Source: Lumbricus terrestris (taxonomy: Eukaryota; Annelida; Clitellata; Crassiclitellata; Lumbricidae). From it: a stretch of DNA of 64,000 bases. A program made the translations under genes and the position numbers. Position 1 is the stretch's first letter. Each line of letters begins with the position of its first letter. Positions 10,740-20,848 of this stretch are shown here, one piece after another. Under the pieces are notes generated by a model that did not search any database, had not been told where the DNA came from, and saw nothing but the letters and a program-made list of their open reading frames with translations. The DNA lies in assembly GCA_949752735.1 (NCBI GenBank), contig OX457050.1:44808284-44872283 (forward strand), given 5' to 3'.

Positions 10740-10837
10740 CTTTAAATTATGCTTAATATACATATCGGTTATAAATTAATTAATTTCATCAAAAAGCAAT
10801 AGAAATTATTCTTAGCGGTTTGAAATAAATGCATCTT

Positions 10838-11557
10838 TTAGATTGACAAACAATGCACCTGAATTAGTGCGCCACAAAAGGCACCAAAAAATTCAGAAAA
10901 AAAATAATACCACGTATTGTGGAAATCTCCTAAAAGAAGAGAAGGTGCAAATGCAATTCCTGGATTAAATACAGCTGTTGATTGTGGGGGCATGGCAAAA
11001 TTCATAAACCCAAGAGTCAATCCAGTAGCCAATGGCATAAATTTAGTAGCAGTTATATACGGCACATTGCTATATAAAGGAATCCTGGTTGCTTTCCTAG
11101 AATTAATTGATATTTCAAACGTAATAAGCACCCGAATTAGCGTGAGAATAAATTCATAAAGTATAATATTTAAAACAGACATGTTGGGTGGAGCTCTTGC
11201 AGGTTTTATGATACGCAATATCGTCATATAATTTTTATTTGAAAGAGCTGCTATTAATGCCGAAGCAAGTACAAAGCCTGACAATTGGGCTATTATATAG
11301 CAGATTCCCATAATTAGCCCAATCTTGTTAAAGCAAACAGCTGCAAATGTAGTTGATGGATTAAAATGAGCAGGTGCGATGTCTATACATGCATATATAA
11401 GCGCTGTTGATGAAAATGCGATTGTTACTCCGAGAACGGTATGAGAAATTGTCCGGTAATGCCTAAAATTCAAGATTACTGAAAAGGTAGCATATCCGAA
11501 TATAAAGGAACATAAGAATTCTGCCAAAATACTGTGTGCCTTCCTTCTATATTGCAT
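10838..11557 (-). CDS. Aquaporin (MIP family), divergent copy
   Basis: The protein has 239 residues and six predicted membrane helices. The first half-helix loop reads HFNPSTTF, so the canonical NPA is NPS; the second reads FNPGIAFAPS, so NPA is NPG. The C-terminus FFSEFFGAFCGALIQVH matches the last helix of MIP channels. The start ATG follows CCCTACC. Aquaporins mediate water flow; in microsporidia one is thought to feed the osmotic swelling that fires the polar tube. It is a tandem paralogue of the gene at 13283, with which it shares most of its length, and is separated from it by a decayed Tc1 element. Its more altered pore motif suggests changed selectivity or relaxed constraint. Confidence 0.9.
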   Translation of the reverse strand: MQYRRKAHSILAEFLCSFIFGYATFSVILNFRHYRTISHTVLGVTIAFSSTALIYACIDIAPAHFNPSTTFAAVCFNKIGLIMGICYIIAQLSGFVLASALIAALSNKNYMTILRIIKPARAPPNMSVLNIILYEFILTLIRVLITFEISINSRKATRIPLYSNVPYITATKFMPLATGLTLGFMNFAMPPQSTAVFNPGIAFAPSLLLGDFHNTWYYFFSEFFGAFCGALIQVHCLSI

Positions 11558-12045
11558 GGTAGGGATATCGAAAATCCTAATTAATCATCATTCAAACTGT
11601 CAACTTGATTATAAAAAAATAATTTTACTAAAATGGCGAAAGACTGACTTGGTTTTTAATATAATATCATTTCAATTTGAATGAAACAGAAATATCAAAA
11701 AATAATGCAATTATTTATAATTGAAATATAAAATTAATTGTCATTTAAAATTTGGTCTCATAAATTTAATTTAGTATGATGCATGCTATTAATGAACATG
11801 CCATGACAAACAAATATATTTAAAATAGTTTAATCAGTTAAAAATTTACTATGTGAAAAAATAATCCTAAGTACAGGTACATTCATACAATCAATTAGAA
11901 ATAATTATATAATCTTTGACACAGGATCAAAAGACAGATATATTATAATAAGTTACTATAAATAAACGTACTAATAAATATCCATGTCTGACTACAATAA
12001 TTTTATATTCAACAGAAATAATTCTTGCATTTCATATTTCTTGAA

Positions 12046-12165
12046 CTATAATAATTTAATTAATGAATAATACTAAAATGGAATTATAAACTTTGGATTC
12101 AATAGTAAACAATAATGTTTGTATTTATGATTCCATTTTAGTATTCTTTATTAATTAAATTATAG
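12046..12165. repeat. Long imperfect inverted repeat (hairpin/MITE-like)
   Basis: The left arm, 12046-12088, contains TACTAAAATGGAATTATA; the right arm, 12126-12165, is its near-perfect reverse complement containing TATGATTCCATTTTAGTA. The arms are about 40 bp and the loop about 37 bp. There is no frame inside. It lies next to the decayed Tc1 element and could be a derived terminal repeat or a small non-autonomous element. Confidence 0.65.
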
Positions 12166-12317
12166 AATATAAGTTATAGTTTTGGATTATTTGCTTAAAA
12201 AATTGATATTTAGAGTAATATTCTGTTTAATTTTATATAAATAAACCTTTAATATTATACAAATATTGACAGGTTATAAATTTCACTAAGTAAAACCAAT
12301 ATATTAAACAAAATGTT

Positions 12318-13085
12318 TTGATTAAATTTAATATGTATTTATGGCCAAAAAAGAAAGTATTTTATAAACTTGACATTCGTGCCAAATCTAAGCAATCCCA
12401 CACTATAATATCTACAACGCAAAAAGAAGTTAATAAAATTTTTGGCGTACATCTCTCCATAGTATATAAAATTATAAGAATTCTGAAAGCTGGCAATAAT
12501 ATTGAGAGAGTACGAGGTTCAGGAAGAAAACTCTTCTCAAAAAAATTGTTTATGAACTTTATTAAAAATGACAGCACATAAAATAGAAGAGACCCGGAGT
12601 TGGTGTTCCAAGAGATCCTCAGTCCTTGGTTATGATTCTAGACTCTCCTGAACCAAAATTAGTTCTTTATCATTTGAAGATTTGCACTTGAAAATATTAT
12701 TGGAACAAAAAAAATTGGTGAGGAGATGTAATGTTTTGGGTTGCATATCATCCCGTATTAGAGAGTTGGAACTTTCCAGATTATAGATAAAATTTTGGAA
12801 ATTAGTAATGAATTTATTACAATCTCCATCAAATATATCCAACAATGAGATTTTTCAGGCAAATATCAAAGAATTGCTTGGTTGGCCTTCACAATTACCA
12901 GACTCAAATCCAATTGAGCATGTCTGATCTTATATGAAGTTTAAACTTAGAAAATACCAAATTGATAAGAAACTATAATGATTTAAGAAATTTGGAATCC
13001 TATCTCAATAGAATATATTAAAAGGGCGACTTGCAGTATGTAACTCGTGTATGAGAGTTGTCTACAGCTCAGTGAGAACACAAGA
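12318..13085 (+). mobile_element. Decayed Tc1/mariner-like transposase
   Basis: The open stretch 12318-12581 encodes a paired-type helix-turn-helix (TTQKEVNKIFGVHLSIVYKI) followed by a GSGRK basic hook, as in Tc1 N-termini. About 300 bp on, in other frames, come LGWPSQLPDSNPIEHV* (compare WPxQSPDLNPIENxW) and a C-terminal RMxxVxxxxG-like segment near 13030-13080. Frameshifts and stops separate the pieces. It sits between the two aquaporin genes. The opposite-strand frame at 12630-12845 is a shadow. Confidence 0.65.
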
Positions 13086-13282
13086 AACATTAAATCTCAT
13101 TTTTACAATTTTTTAACCAGCCAGTTGTATTAATTATTTAAATATATTCAATTTGATCTTTTTAAATTAAAACATATTTACCATTACATATACTCTATAA
13201 ATTATTAATTTTTCTACATATAAAATTAGGCTCTAAATCCAATTTAAAATATGTTCGCCATAAATATATAATATTTGCATAT

Positions 13283-14002
13283 TTATTTAAACAAAAGGAA
13301 GACCTGAATAAGTGCACCAAGCAGTCCACCACAAAATTCAGCAACAAAGTAGTACCAAGTATTATGGAAACTTCCCAAAAGTACCGACGGAGCAAAAACA
13401 ATGCCTGGATTAAATGCACCACCAGAAGTAAGAGGTGCCAAAAATCCTAGAAATCCAAGAGTCAATCCAATAACGAGAGGTGCAAATTTAGATCTATCAA
13501 CCTGCTCTTCATCAGCATATAGAGAAAAGTTTGGATTTCGATGGCTGTTAATTGCTACTTCGAAGGCAACAAAAACAAGTATAAATGTGAGACAGAATTC
13601 ATGCCAAAATGCATTGTTGAATGAAACTTCGGTTGATACTTTTCCTGGCTTTATAAGTGTAAGAACATCATGGTATCCTGGAGGGAAGGAAACAACAACC
13701 ATTAAAGCAGCAACAATAAATCCGATAAGCTGCATGATAATATATCCTATACCCAGGAGAACATCCATCTTAAGAGTCACTATTGCAGCAAATGTAATTG
13801 CAGGATTGAAATGTGCGGGAGCATGATCAACAAACGTATAGATCAATGCAACGCCTGAGAATCCAACAGCCAGTCCAACAGATGCACTTGAAATTGACTC
13901 TTCCAACTTTGTATTTATTACAACAGAATATACAGCAAATCCAAATATTGCAGAACAAAGGAATTCTGCAAACATACTTTGTAAGATTCTTTTTGAAAAC
14001 AT
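13283..14002 (-). CDS. Aquaporin (MIP family)
   Basis: The protein has 239 residues and six membrane helices, with loop B HFNPAITF (canonical NPA) and loop E FNPGIVFAPS (NPG variant). The N-terminal helix segment FAEFLCSAIFGFAVYSVV and the final GGLLGALIQVFLLFK helix are typical of microsporidian aquaporins. The start ATG lies in CCCT-ATG. The predicted role is water conduction across the plasma membrane of the spore or meront. It is the better conserved of the two tandem copies; the partner at 10838 has an additional NPA change. Confidence 0.93.
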   Translation of the reverse strand: MFSKRILQSMFAEFLCSAIFGFAVYSVVINTKLEESISSASVGLAVGFSGVALIYTFVDHAPAHFNPAITFAAIVTLKMDVLLGIGYIIMQLIGFIVAALMVVVSFPPGYHDVLTLIKPGKVSTEVSFNNAFWHEFCLTFILVFVAFEVAINSHRNPNFSLYADEEQVDRSKFAPLVIGLTLGFLGFLAPLTSGGAFNPGIVFAPSVLLGSFHNTWYYFVAEFCGGLLGALIQVFLLFK

Positions 14003-14774
14003 AGGGTATAACTATATTTGGAAACAAATAATTAAAATTGATGAACAGATCATACGCAATAGCATGCCTATTTAAATGCATAGCAATGCCATGTTTCAAT
14101 AACCTATATATCAAGCAATCATATTGTTGTAAGATATATTATTTTATGACATATATGGGTGGGATCTAATATATAACAAACACTTAATATATTTGTATAT
14201 GATTATTAATAGAGTGGTGCAAAATGATATATTTTCAACTTGATAAACAATAACTTATTTGATTTAGAGTTGATATCTAACACATACTAAAAATGAGACT
14301 ATGAGTTTCATTGATAGCTGTAAATCTGATCTTAATGGTATTAACTACGTGGTTTTGAAACAGCTTCCCTTTTTCCTAAATCCTAAAAGTTATGAGTTTG
14401 CAAAAAAATTTCAAGATTTAATTATATTCCTGATTTCGAATTCCTTTATGGAAAACAGAATTAAGTCACAAAGGGCGAAATTTAGACATTACCCAATTAC
14501 ACATTTATTATTCAAAAGTATATTTATAATTTAATTATAACCAATAAACGTTGGTATTTATCGTCTTAAATGCTAGAAATTAGTAATTTTGTTTATTAGA
14601 TATGGAATTTTAATGGTTGAACGAATATTTATTATCCGTTATGTTTTGTTGGATACTTTTATATTAATTGTTCAAGGCCAGCTAAATCAAACTTATGATA
14701 TATCAATACAATTAAATCATCATTCAATATATTTATTTGGATATTCAGATAAATACAACATGCAATTTGTTTTA
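14003..14774. other. Gap without a supported gene
   Basis: An open frame of 77 codons at 14301-14534 (+) begins with no CCC signal and has no recognisable motif; a second one overlaps the 3' end of the WD40 gene. I see nothing that supports either as a gene. Confidence 0.4.
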
Positions 14775-15890
14775 TTATACATATTCTTCTACAGGAATCT
14801 TCCATACGTGCAGCATTCCTTCCTCAGAGGTTGAACATATTTCTATAGGTTCACAGGGATTCCAGTCAAAATCAGCCAATGCCGAGGTATGTCCACCATG
14901 CACGAAGAGCAGTTCTTCACTTTCATCGCCTGCTTCTTTGTCTGTCCTATTAAGATCCCAGATTATCACTCTTCGATCAATTGAAGAAGAAGCAAGCACC
15001 GACTCATAATGAGGTGACCATTTTACTGACATTGCAGAATCAGAATGTCCATTTAAAATAGCAAGGGGCTCTTGAAAATTTCTAATATCCCAAACTTTGA
15101 CTGAGGTATCTGATGAAGAAGAAGCAAGGAGCTCTGCTTTATGTGGAGAAAATGCGCATCCTTCGACTGATGAAGTATGCGCGTTATCTATACCCGTGCA
15201 TCCTGTTGGTGTTCTTAAGTCTGTTACTTTAATACTCTGATCATCAGAACATGAAGCAAATACAAAAGGATTAAATTGAGAATATGACACGTCGTTAATA
15301 ATACTTTTATGAAGAGAATCAAACTTTTGCTTTAATCCCCCGTTAATATCAAATACACAGACAAGTCCATCCCGTCCACCTGAAACAAATTCTCCAAACT
15401 GTGTTGGACTCCATTCAATTGCATATCCTCCGTCTGTATGTCCGGTAAATGTTTCGTTTGCAGGTGAGGTCGAATCTTTTGAAGGATGCTTCGTAATATC
15501 ATATAGCAATATTTCTGAGTCTTCTGTCTTACAGGCAACAATATTAGTATTTTGAGGACAGTAACACGCCTTGTTTATTTCTACAGGTACAGGAATGGAT
15601 TGAACAATATCAAATGTGATTTTTGCATTATTAATAGAATCGCTGGATGGAAGAGCGGTGGGTGTTCCAACTTTAGCAATGATAAGCGATTCGGGCTCTT
15701 TTCGTCTACTAAACGTAGTAAGCAATAGCTTTTGATATGTCATGCTTTCTGTATTATTCAAGTCAGAAAACCATTGAACCGAGGGACTCTGATATGTTAA
15801 ATTCGTTGTAAAAACAACATCATACAAATAGGGAATGTTCTTTTTCCATATTTTAAACTCTGTTTCTATTTGCTTATCTACCTGTTCCAT
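14775..15890 (-). CDS. RbAp46/48-type WD40 histone chaperone (MSI1/HAT2-like)
   Basis: The product has 371 residues, starting in ATCCC-ATG. The N-terminal helix EFKIWKKNIPYLYDVVFT is the RBBP4/MSI1 signature that packs against the propeller and binds histone H4. About six to seven WD repeats follow, including GHTDGGYAIEWSP, DDQSIKVTDLR, SDTSVKVWDIR and SIDRRVIIWDL, and an acidic GDESEELLFVHGGHTSALADFDWNP segment typical of the family. It probably serves in CAF-1, HAT or histone deacetylase complexes. RbAp48-like proteins are about 400-430 residues, so this is slightly trimmed. tRNA-Lys lies 44 bp upstream on the same strand. Confidence 0.9.
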   Translation of the reverse strand: MEQVDKQIETEFKIWKKNIPYLYDVVFTTNLTYQSPSVQWFSDLNNTESMTYQKLLLTTFSRRKEPESLIIAKVGTPTALPSSDSINNAKITFDIVQSIPVPVEINKACYCPQNTNIVACKTEDSEILLYDITKHPSKDSTSPANETFTGHTDGGYAIEWSPTQFGEFVSGGRDGLVCVFDINGGLKQKFDSLHKSIINDVSYSQFNPFVFASCSDDQSIKVTDLRTPTGCTGIDNAHTSSVEGCAFSPHKAELLASSSSDTSVKVWDIRNFQEPLAILNGHSDSAMSVKWSPHYESVLASSSIDRRVIIWDLNRTDKEAGDESEELLFVHGGHTSALADFDWNPCEPIEICSTSEEGMLHVWKIPVEEYV

Positions 15891-15934
15891 GGGATAAATT
15901 TTTCAAAAAGCAAAGTAAAAAATATTAAAAAGAA

Positions 15935-16007
15935 TACCCCGTATGAGACTCGAACTCATAACCCACGGCTTAAAAGGCCGATGCGCTAACCATTGCGCCA
16001 ACGAGGC
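15935..16007 (-). tRNA. tRNA-Lys (UUU anticodon)
   Basis: This 73-nt tRNA folds on the minus strand with a 7-bp acceptor (GCCTCGT/ACGGGGT, two G-U pairs), a D arm with GGTTAGCGC, an anticodon loop CTTTTAA (anticodon TTT) on a stem whose outermost pair is U-U, and a T arm TATGAGTTCGAGTCTCATA with the invariant TTCGAGT loop. There is no intron and no encoded CCA. Confidence 0.93.
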
Positions 16008-16159
16008 TTATTAATTAATCTAATTGGATATTTATACGTCAAATGTGGTGCATTTGATTTGATCTATAAAGCTTATACAATAATTATTTAGCAAAATAAG
16101 CGCCCGGTATTATTGATATATCATAAAATTTATTTGTAGAAAGTTAAAATATAAATTTA

Positions 16160-17407
16160 TTAGAAGAATCCAAATCCACCTGAAGTAAAGAATGATTGTG
16201 ATTCATCTTCAGATGTTCTCCTGGTTTTCTTTTGAACAGGCAGATCAGAAACAATTTGCCCGCGCACTCTTTCATACATTGAGATATCTGAAGGTTCTAA
16301 GAACATTTTAGGAATTGAATTTTCTACTATACTTGGTGATAATCCTTTATTAAAGTAAATCTTTGGTTCAATATAAAAGTCTCCTTTCGATCTTCCATTT
16401 TCTCGTGTAAATCCTTCTCCTGATATTTTTATTATGTCGTTGGACGTTTTAATATCATTCGCATCTACTGCTAATTTTCTACCATCGAGATGTTCTATGT
16501 ATATTTTTCCTCCTTTTAAAATTGTGTTAGCATCTACTTTTACCAAAGCAATAATATCATCATTTATCCTCTCATACATAGGATCATCTTTAATTTCTAC
16601 TACAAAAACAAGGTCGCCTGGTTTCTTTCCATATTCGCAGTTTCCTTTTCCTGCGTACCGAATAATTTCTCCATGCAAAGCACCTGGCCTTATAGCAACT
16701 TCTGTAATATTTGCTGATCGTTTAGTTCCTTCACCTGCACATGATGAACATTTATCACCTTGTCCAATCTTACCTGCTCCTACACATGTTCCACACTCTA
16801 CTTGTTGTCGTACTACCATACCACCCATAACAGTTCTTTGTACATAGACGCTTCCTTGTCCTTTACATGTTCCACATGGGGCCATTCTAGGATATCCTTG
16901 TCCATTACACTTCTCACAGAATTTTGCTAAGGTGACTCTAAATTTAGATGCTTTTCCGGTATATGCTTCTTTGAATAATATCGAAATATGGGTAATCGTA
17001 TCATCAGATTTAGGCTCAGCTCTTTGTCTACCTCCTCTAGAAGATGAGAAAAAGCTGCCAAAAAGATCCTCGAATCCACCTGCAAATCCAGCACCACCTG
17101 GGAATCCTGAAAATTCTGCAAACTCACCTGAACCCGAATCATATTCTTCCTTTTTCTGATTATCACTCAAAACGCTATATGCTGTGTTGACTTCAGCAAT
17201 TTTGCCGTCCAGTTCTGTTTCTTTGGCTTCCTGTTGCTCTTTAGAAAGTTTTTTATATTCAGCGGAATTTCGCATTCTTTGTCGTGTTGGACCGTGTTTA
17301 TTAAACTCCAATTGCTTTTTTTTATACGCAGCCTTCACTTGATCGCCATCTGCACCGGGCTCTAAGCCCATAAGTCTATAATATCCTTTTGTGTCATTTA
17401 CTGCCAT
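16160..17407 (-). CDS. Type I DnaJ (Ydj1-like) co-chaperone without HPD motif
   Basis: The 415-residue protein has the full class-A order. There is a J-domain-like N-terminus (about 8-90), a Gly/Phe region (about 92-125), and a zinc domain with four CxxCxGxG units (CEKCNGQG, CGTCKGQG, CGTCVGAG, CSSCAGEG). Two substrate-binding C-terminal domains follow. The J domain is abnormal: the HPD tripeptide that activates Hsp70 ATPase is replaced by N36-K37-H38. The Gly/Phe-rich C-terminus GGFGFF lacks a CaaX prenylation box. Class-A J proteins deliver clients to Hsp70; this one may bind clients without classical Hsp70 activation. The ATG follows GGGGTATTAT. Heat-shock-element palindromes lie 43 and 73 bp upstream. 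Confidence 0.93.
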   Translation of the reverse strand: MAVNDTKGYYRLMGLEPGADGDQVKAAYKKKQLEFNKHGPTRQRMRNSAEYKKLSKEQQEAKETELDGKIAEVNTAYSVLSDNQKKEEYDSGSGEFAEFSGFPGGAGFAGGFEDLFGSFFSSSRGGRQRAEPKSDDTITHISILFKEAYTGKASKFRVTLAKFCEKCNGQGYPRMAPCGTCKGQGSVYVQRTVMGGMVVRQQVECGTCVGAGKIGQGDKCSSCAGEGTKRSANITEVAIRPGALHGEIIRYAGKGNCEYGKKPGDLVFVVEIKDDPMYERINDDIIALVKVDANTILKGGKIYIEHLDGRKLAVDANDIKTSNDIIKISGEGFTRENGRSKGDFYIEPKIYFNKGLSPSIVENSIPKMFLEPSDISMYERVRGQIVSDLPVQKKTRRTSEDESQSFFTSGGFGFF

Positions 17408-17441
17408 ATAATACCCCTTTAAAAAAATATATTATTTTAAC

Positions 17442-17495
17442 AAATTGTTTTCTAGAAATTTTAAATGCGCATGATATATTTCTAGAAAACAATTT
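17442..17495. promoter_or_regulatory. Inverted repeat with two heat-shock elements upstream of DnaJ
   Basis: Two perfect 18-bp arms (17442-17459 and 17478-17495) flank an 18-base spacer. Each arm contains TTCTAGAA (17450-17457 and 17480-17487), a textbook TTCnnGAA heat-shock-factor palindrome. They lie 43 and 73 bp upstream of the DnaJ start codon, the expected place for stress control of a chaperone gene. The rest of 17408-18217 holds no gene that I can support. Confidence 0.75.
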
Positions 17496-18217
17496 TTAAT
17501 ATAAATTGATACTGTTAATAAATATGAATACACAAAGGCAGGCTCATTAATATTTATTGAACAATGAATTGAGAACTTTGGTATGTGTAACATTGTAAAC
17601 CTCCTATTTAAATTGAAATTAGTTATATTATTTTAATTTTTAAGTTATGTTTAAAGATAATTTAAATATTAATATCATAGTTCGAAAAGTATGTGATACA
17701 AAAAAATTAATTTTTATCAATAATATTAAAATTGATTAAAAAGTCTAATAATTAAAATTATTTTATATTACATACTTTTAAAGCAAAAATAGAAGAAAGA
17801 CCTTTAATAGGTTCATTACTTACAACACCCAGTTGAATCTTTGGAAGATCCTCTCTTTTAATATTTTTACTTGAGCTGTTGTAGGCATAAGGTTCTTAAT
17901 TTTACCTTTTATTATATTGCTATAATATTTTGCATCAGTTAATTTATATAGTTTAATATATCATATTGTTTTTAAAATTTAGCTAAACATACAAATTGCA
18001 TTTAATGATGATATTCCAATATTATTTTATATCATTATCAGATATAAGATGGTATATTCTATAAATTAACATTATTAATTAAATTTTATTGTTATATATG
18101 TCATATTTCAAAAATACAATTTTATTAATTAGAAACATATTGAGATTCACATAATTAAGGAATTTTTAAGCCAAAGTGAAATAAGTAGAATCGTTTTTAT
18201 CATATAGAATCGTCTTT

Positions 18218-18970
18218 TTAACATTGCTGCGATTTATTAAACGTTTGTATAATATTTTCTTTGTTTTCATAATCATTTTCTATCATATTAATATAGTAAA
18301 GCACATTCTCAAGCTCCTGATCTTGATTTCCTTCAAACGCAATAATATTAAAAACTTTTTTATTTTGGCTATTAACATATATTTTTTTATCATCAATAAT
18401 TATTGTGTCGTTAAAGTTGCATCCAATCGACTCAATATCTTTCCAGAGTCTTCCCCATCCCTGTATACAGTGTGACCTATGATATATTTTATCAATGTAC
18501 TGCTTCAGTCCCATCGCTTCTAAAATTTCCGTGGCATATCCTTCAGTAGCTGCAGTGTATATAACAACTCTATATCCTCTTTCTTTTAGCTGTGTTATGA
18601 ATTCTCTTGCATGGTTGCGTATATGTAGAGACCTACCGCTTTTCAATGTAAGCTCAGGAACAACACCTTTTACCCAGCAGGTGTGTACGAGTGTTTGATC
18701 AAGGTCAACCACTACAGTTTTGATTTTTTTAATTCTGAATACTAGAGGACTTGCCTTATTAGTAAATGCATTTGATGTAGATATGTAATTGCCAGAAAAA
18801 TCTCGGTTTTTAATAGTTTTAAAGGATTTGTATATGTTAAATATATCATTTTTAAATGAGTTGTTTAAAAACACATTTTTAGTTACATTTTGCAAATCAA
18901 ATATCATTTCGCTATCTATGCCACAGTTCTTTATTAATCCATAGCATCCTCTGATACAAAGATACAGCAT
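18218..18970 (-). CDS. FCP1/SCP (NIF-type) HAD phosphatase
   Basis: The 250-residue protein starts in CCCT-ATG. The catalytic VVVDLDQTLVHT motif (DxDx[TV], nucleophile in the first Asp) lies near residues 85-96, followed by the conserved YRVVIYTAATEGYA segment (motif II, Thr) and TIIIDDK (motif III, Asp-Asp), with HAREF and an SHC segment between. These enzymes dephosphorylate RNA polymerase II CTD serines (FCP1, SCP) or lipin (NEM1/Dullard). No BRCT domain is present, arguing against full FCP1. The N-terminal hydrophobic stretch MLYLCIRGCYGLI is short and might be a weak anchor, which would fit NEM1. Confidence 0.88.
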   Translation of the reverse strand: MLYLCIRGCYGLIKNCGIDSEMIFDLQNVTKNVFLNNSFKNDIFNIYKSFKTIKNRDFSGNYISTSNAFTNKASPLVFRIKKIKTVVVDLDQTLVHTCWVKGVVPELTLKSGRSLHIRNHAREFITQLKERGYRVVIYTAATEGYATEILEAMGLKQYIDKIYHRSHCIQGWGRLWKDIESIGCNFNDTIIIDDKKIYVNSQNKKVFNIIAFEGNQDQELENVLYYINMIENDYENKENIIQTFNKSQQC

Positions 18971-19284
18971 AGGGATTCAACCAATTGAGTATAACATAAA
19001 TGTATTGTTTGCTGACTCATTCAAACATGATATATTTAACATATACAGTTGCTATAATTGTATGTCAATGTTAATTAATATGTTTGAAATTATTATTTAT
19101 TAATATTTCAATGGAAGTGTATGGAGCATACTGTACAAGAGTAGATGATCTTTTAAATGTATCCCACCGTTCTATTGGCAAATATATCTTAGTATATTGA
19201 TATGCTAGCATTTATTTTACTAACATAAAAATTTTTCAATTCTTAATTAAAATTTATGAACATATAACAAAAACATACGCCCTT

Positions 19285-19923
19285 ATGATGATATCACTTA
19301 TATCAAACTTTTATAAGAATCTTACCAGGGCAAAGGGGAATTCTGTATTAGATACGCAACATACATCAGCAGATGAAATAAATGGAAGTAATACAATATG
19401 TAATAATACCAAACAAGAAAATATTAGCCATTCGCCAGAAGATTATTTATTTAACATCACCATTGCATCTAAAAAACAAGGAATTATAGATCAACTAATA
19501 CAAACAACGGATATACCCATGGAAAGTCAAACTACTAATAGCATTGATATACTTAGCAGAAATATTGACATATTATTTGAATCTATAAAAGAACAGAATG
19601 ATCCTATTGATATAATTTTATACAACACTCCGGAATTATGTCTTGATGATACATTTTATAAAATTGGAATGAGTGAAGATCTTTCAAGAATTAATATTAA
19701 TTTTAAACCAATCGATCTTGAATATAAGAATTATGTGGATATAAGAAAATTTCCGCAAATTAATATGAAGGATGAAGGAATCAAGCCCTCTAATGACGAG
19801 TTGAATGTGTTTGCACACAAATTTATATCAAATGCATCTCCAGCTAAAATTTATATATCTACTAGGCTTTACAATGAAATGTTTTTATCATCAGACGATA
19901 ATACTAATACACTTTCTTCATAA
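19285..19923 (+). CDS. Unknown protein
   Basis: The 212-residue protein has its ATG in CCCTT-ATG, which supports it. It is polar and Asn/Ile/Asp-rich, apparently soluble, with a disordered Ser/Thr/Asn segment at about 15-55 and a more ordered second half (LCLDDTFYKIGMSEDL, VFAHKFISNASPAKIYI). I see no motif, signal peptide or membrane helix and do not recognise a family. Confidence 0.75.
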   Translation: MMISLISNFYKNLTRAKGNSVLDTQHTSADEINGSNTICNNTKQENISHSPEDYLFNITIASKKQGIIDQLIQTTDIPMESQTTNSIDILSRNIDILFESIKEQNDPIDIILYNTPELCLDDTFYKIGMSEDLSRININFKPIDLEYKNYVDIRKFPQINMKDEGIKPSNDELNVFAHKFISNASPAKIYISTRLYNEMFLSSDDNTNTLSS

Positions 19924-20332
19924 TTTGGATTTTTTATTAGATTTAATAAATTTTGCAAAACATTTCGTTTTTCTATTTATTTAAATGTAATTTATATTAG
20001 AAAAAATGAATTGGCTAAATATAAAACCTGTTTTAATTTATATTAAAGGTTTTTAGACAAACAAAGAATGCAATTGTTTTTTAAAGTCTGGTTTCAACAG
20101 AAAAATTGAATATAACTAAAAAATATACAAGTTTAAGCAATACCTTTCAACTATAATTAACTTTTTGCTATAATAATTATACAATGTTGAATGAGGTATA
20201 TAAAATTATATAGCAAATTAAACTTATGATTCAGAACAATAAACTTTCATAAAATTTTATTTTATTATGTAATGACTGGGAGTATTACACAAAAATAACG
20301 TTCTAACATGTCAAAATCTATAAATACTACAC

Positions 20333-20419
20333 AAATTAATTTAATTACACAAATCTTTTTCAAATTAATTTAATTACACAAATCATTTCCAAATTAATTT
20401 AATTACACAAATAATTTCT
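20333..20419. repeat. Three tandem 29-bp repeats
   Basis: Units at 20333-20361, 20362-20390 and 20391-20419 each begin AAATTAATTTAATTACACAA and differ in the last nine bases. The last unit overlaps the stop codon of the minus-strand gene at 20418. No function is apparent; they may be a replication-slippage product. Confidence 0.85.
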
Positions 20420-20792
20420 AGGATCTACGAAAGACATTCAAAATACAGGAAAGCAATGAAATATTAGAAGAATCGTCTTTTGTTTTTTTCTTAGGAATAT
20501 TCTTTTTATAGTATAAATTGTTGACTTTATCATTTTCAACATATTTATCGAGATTTGCATCGGGACTCTTAATCTCCTTTTGGTTGATAATATTCCCAAC
20601 AGAGTCTATGTTGTTGCATGCGTTCATTTCATCCATTGTATTGGAGATATGTTCGTTAGTCAATGTCTCTTCAATATATTCATCATCTGATTCCCACAGT
20701 TCTCCACTAAAAAATTCAAACGTTTGGTTTTTTGAATCATCAAATATCACCACTTTTTCCTTACATCTTTCTGGTTTATCTGCATAAATCAT
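20418..20792 (-). CDS. Unknown acidic protein
   Basis: This 124-residue protein starts in ATCCC-ATG. It is Asp/Glu/Asn-rich with SGELWESDDEYIEETL near residues 30-45 and a basic KKNIPKKKTKDD patch before a short hydrophobic C-terminal stretch (ISLLSCILNVF). There is no recognisable domain. It is divergent from the gene at 20849, with 56 bp between start codons, so the two share an upstream region. Confidence 0.7.
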   Translation of the reverse strand: MIYADKPERCKEKVVIFDDSKNQTFEFFSGELWESDDEYIEETLTNEHISNTMDEMNACNNIDSVGNIINQKEIKSPDANLDKYVENDKVNNLYYKKNIPKKKTKDDSSNISLLSCILNVFRRS

Positions 20793-20848
20793 GGGATATT
20801 ATTTGCATCGAAACAATGATTATTAAACAATTATACCCCATCCCAAAT

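Noticed and set aside
14301..14534. 77-codon gene
   Set aside because: No start signal, no motif, and it lies in a repeat-poor AT-rich gap where such frames are expected by chance.
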